From assembly GCA_000940995.1 (NCBI GenBank), contig CP005973.1, forward strand, positions 1,364,001-1,428,000: a stretch of 64,000 nt of DNA. Direction: 5' to 3'. The notes below the pieces were generated by a model. The model was not told where the DNA came from. It saw only the letters and a program-made list of their open reading frames with translations, and ran no database searches. Shown here piece by piece: positions 62,983 through 64,000 of this stretch. Position 1 is the first letter of the stretch; each line of letters starts with the position of its first letter. A program made the position numbers and the translations under genes. Source of the stretch: Photobacterium gaetbulicola Gung47. Its GTDB lineage: Bacteria > Pseudomonadota > Gammaproteobacteria > Enterobacterales > Vibrionaceae.

Positions 62983-63003
62983 AACCCGGCTTTATGCCGG
63001 GTT
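62983..63003 (-). terminator. Terminator of the malic enzyme gene
   Basis: Stem AACCCGGC / GCCGGGTT with loop TTTAT, followed on the minus strand by TTTTT, 18 bases after the stop. Confidence 0.9.
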
Positions 63004-63020
63004 ATCATCTTTGCCGATAC

Positions 63021-64000
63021 CTACACCCGCCGGTAAGGCAAGTAAATCGGCTCCCAAATATGTTCAGCCAACTCGTGAGCGATATCTTTACCCGCTAAAT
63101 CACAGTTAGGATCTTTGGCCTGCATGTCCTTGAGAATCCGGGTAGCTACGTGCAGCGATACCTTTTTCAGGTTACTGATACGAGGGTAAACACAGCCAGA
63201 CTCCAAGTCGTCATCCTCGACCATTTCCGCCAGTGCATAGGATGCGGTGGTAAACATATCTAGCGTCACCTTTTGCGTGTGGGACACAATCGCTGCCAAG
63301 CCGACGCCAGGGAAAATAAAGACGTTGTTACCCTGCCCTATGCGGTAGTCCTCGCCGTTGTAGTTAACGTCACCAAAAGGGCTGCCTGTTGCAACAATGG
63401 CCTGTCCGTCACTCCAGCGATAGATATCTTCCGGAAGCGCTTCGCAATTCGCTGTAGGATTCGACAGAGGGAAGATCATCGGGCGCTGGCTATATTCCAT
63501 CATTTTCTGAATATGCTCTTCTTTAAATGCGCCACCAATCCCACTTGTCCCCAGCAGTACCGTAACAGGATAGTTATTGATTAACTCCGTCAGCGAAACC
63601 TTACCTGCCTCAGCAACACGCCAACCTTCTGCGAGGGTTTTTGGTTTAGCATAGCGTTTCTTGTACTCATCCAACCCCTCACGGTCATCAAACACTAAAC
63701 CTTGAGAGTCCAAAATAAAGATCTTGTCTCGAGCAACAGCATGAGAGCAGCCTTCTTTAAGCAGACCTGCAAAGATCTGATCGGCAACGCCTACGCCACC
63801 AGCCCCGGCTCCGTAAACGACATAGCTTTGATCCGCCAGTGATTCGCCTTTGATCTTTACCGCACCGAGAATACCGGCGAGCACCACGGAACCTGTGCCC
63901 TGAATATCATCATTGAAAGATGGCAGGAACTCTTCATAATCAGAGAGATTATCGAAGGCGTTAGATTTGCTGAAGTCTTCCCATTGAAGAACTGCCTTGG
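63021..64000 (-). CDS. maeA: NAD-dependent malic enzyme (partial, 5' end off window)
   Basis: The C-terminal 326 residues of malic enzyme, which converts malate and NAD to pyruvate, carbon dioxide and NADH. The window edge cuts the N-terminal part; the reading frame stays open to 64000 and includes FNDDIQGTGSVVLAGILGAV, the conserved malic enzyme motif, and GAGAGGVGVADQI in the NAD-binding fold. SfcA/MaeA type is favoured by the large size implied and the C-terminal ending. Confidence 0.9.
   Translation of the reverse strand, partial: KAVLQWEDFSKSNAFDNLSDYEEFLPSFNDDIQGTGSVVLAGILGAVKIKGESLADQSYVVYGAGAGGVGVADQIFAGLLKEGCSHAVARDKIFILDSQGLVFDDREGLDEYKKRYAKPKTLAEGWRVAEAGKVSLTELINNYPVTVLLGTSGIGGAFKEEHIQKMMEYSQRPMIFPLSNPTANCEALPEDIYRWSDGQAIVATGSPFGDVNYNGEDYRIGQGNNVFIFPGVGLAAIVSHTQKVTLDMFTTASYALAEMVEDDDLESGCVYPRISNLKKVSLHVATRILKDMQAKDPNCDLAGKDIAHELAEHIWEPIYLPYRRV

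Noticed and set aside
1..64000. CRISPR arrays, tRNA or rRNA genes, insertion sequences and prophage
   Set aside because: I looked for regular spaced repeats, cloverleaf-like or conserved RNA sequence, transposase or integrase motifs and phage structural genes, and saw none.

Overview
This window looks like an ordinary chromosomal segment of a marine gammaproteobacterium of the family Vibrionaceae (Vibrio/Photobacterium/Grimontia type; the genus cannot be fixed by eye). Supporting signs are the divergent hdfR-maoP pair, a cheV gene, two methyl-accepting chemotaxis proteins, an AlkD-like protein, a DUF3392 protein, an NADAR-RibA fusion, and marine polysaccharide genes for chitin and beta-glucan. 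I see no phage, insertion sequence, rRNA, tRNA or CRISPR array. Most genes are well spaced and end in clear Rho-independent hairpins.

Region 1 (1-21 kb) is mainly a sugar locus. After a DAACS-family dicarboxylate/amino acid symporter, a small secreted protein and a chemoreceptor come a GH3 beta-glucosidase lipoprotein, a LamB-like porin, a LacI-family regulator, a cupin, a very large GH94-clan phosphorylase and a five-gene Dpp/Opp-type ABC transporter. Near-identical LacI-type palindromes (core AAGCGCTT) lie before the porin, the lacI gene, the phosphorylase and, twice, the ABC operon, so this reads as one regulon. The likely flow is outer-membrane uptake by the porin, trimming by GH3, ABC import and intracellular phosphorolysis of beta-gluco-oligosaccharides (laminarin- or cellulose-derived; the linkage is not certain).

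Region 2 (21-34 kb) holds a secreted GH18 chitinase with two chitin-binding modules, cheV, a membrane-anchored glutamate-synthase-like flavoprotein, a hybrid histidine kinase divergent from a periplasmic solute-binding protein that carries a G9 tract, an NADAR-RibA fusion, several small proteins, and hdfR.

Region 3 (34-49 kb) holds maoP, a glutathione-synthetase-like ATP-grasp gene overlapping a fused N-formylglutamate-amidohydrolase/DUF1704 'QEGLA' metallopeptidase, a DUF218 protein, a cytochrome c lipoprotein with an FNR box upstream, a 2-oxoglutarate/Fe(II) dioxygenase-fold protein, an NfeD/SPFH pair, a second chemoreceptor, a RecQ-like helicase and housekeeping small genes (YfcZ/YiiS, DUF1496, RidA, AlkD families).

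Region 4 (49-57 kb) is a tight operon: glutamine-synthetase-like ligase, aldehyde dehydrogenase, iron alcohol dehydrogenase, class I amidotransferase, DOPA-4,5-dioxygenase-like protein and BCCT transporter, with a PAS-LuxR regulator at its end. The enzyme set suggests catabolism of an amine, perhaps an amino alcohol, through gamma-glutamyl intermediates.

Region 5 (57-64 kb) has a HypT-like LysR gene divergent from iadA, an aspartoacylase, arfB, a DUF3392 protein, three genes of under 50 codons that I found by reading the sequence (a 38-residue CxxC protein, a 45-residue DUF2256 protein, a 39-residue membrane protein), and the C-terminal part of NAD malic enzyme, which runs off the right edge.
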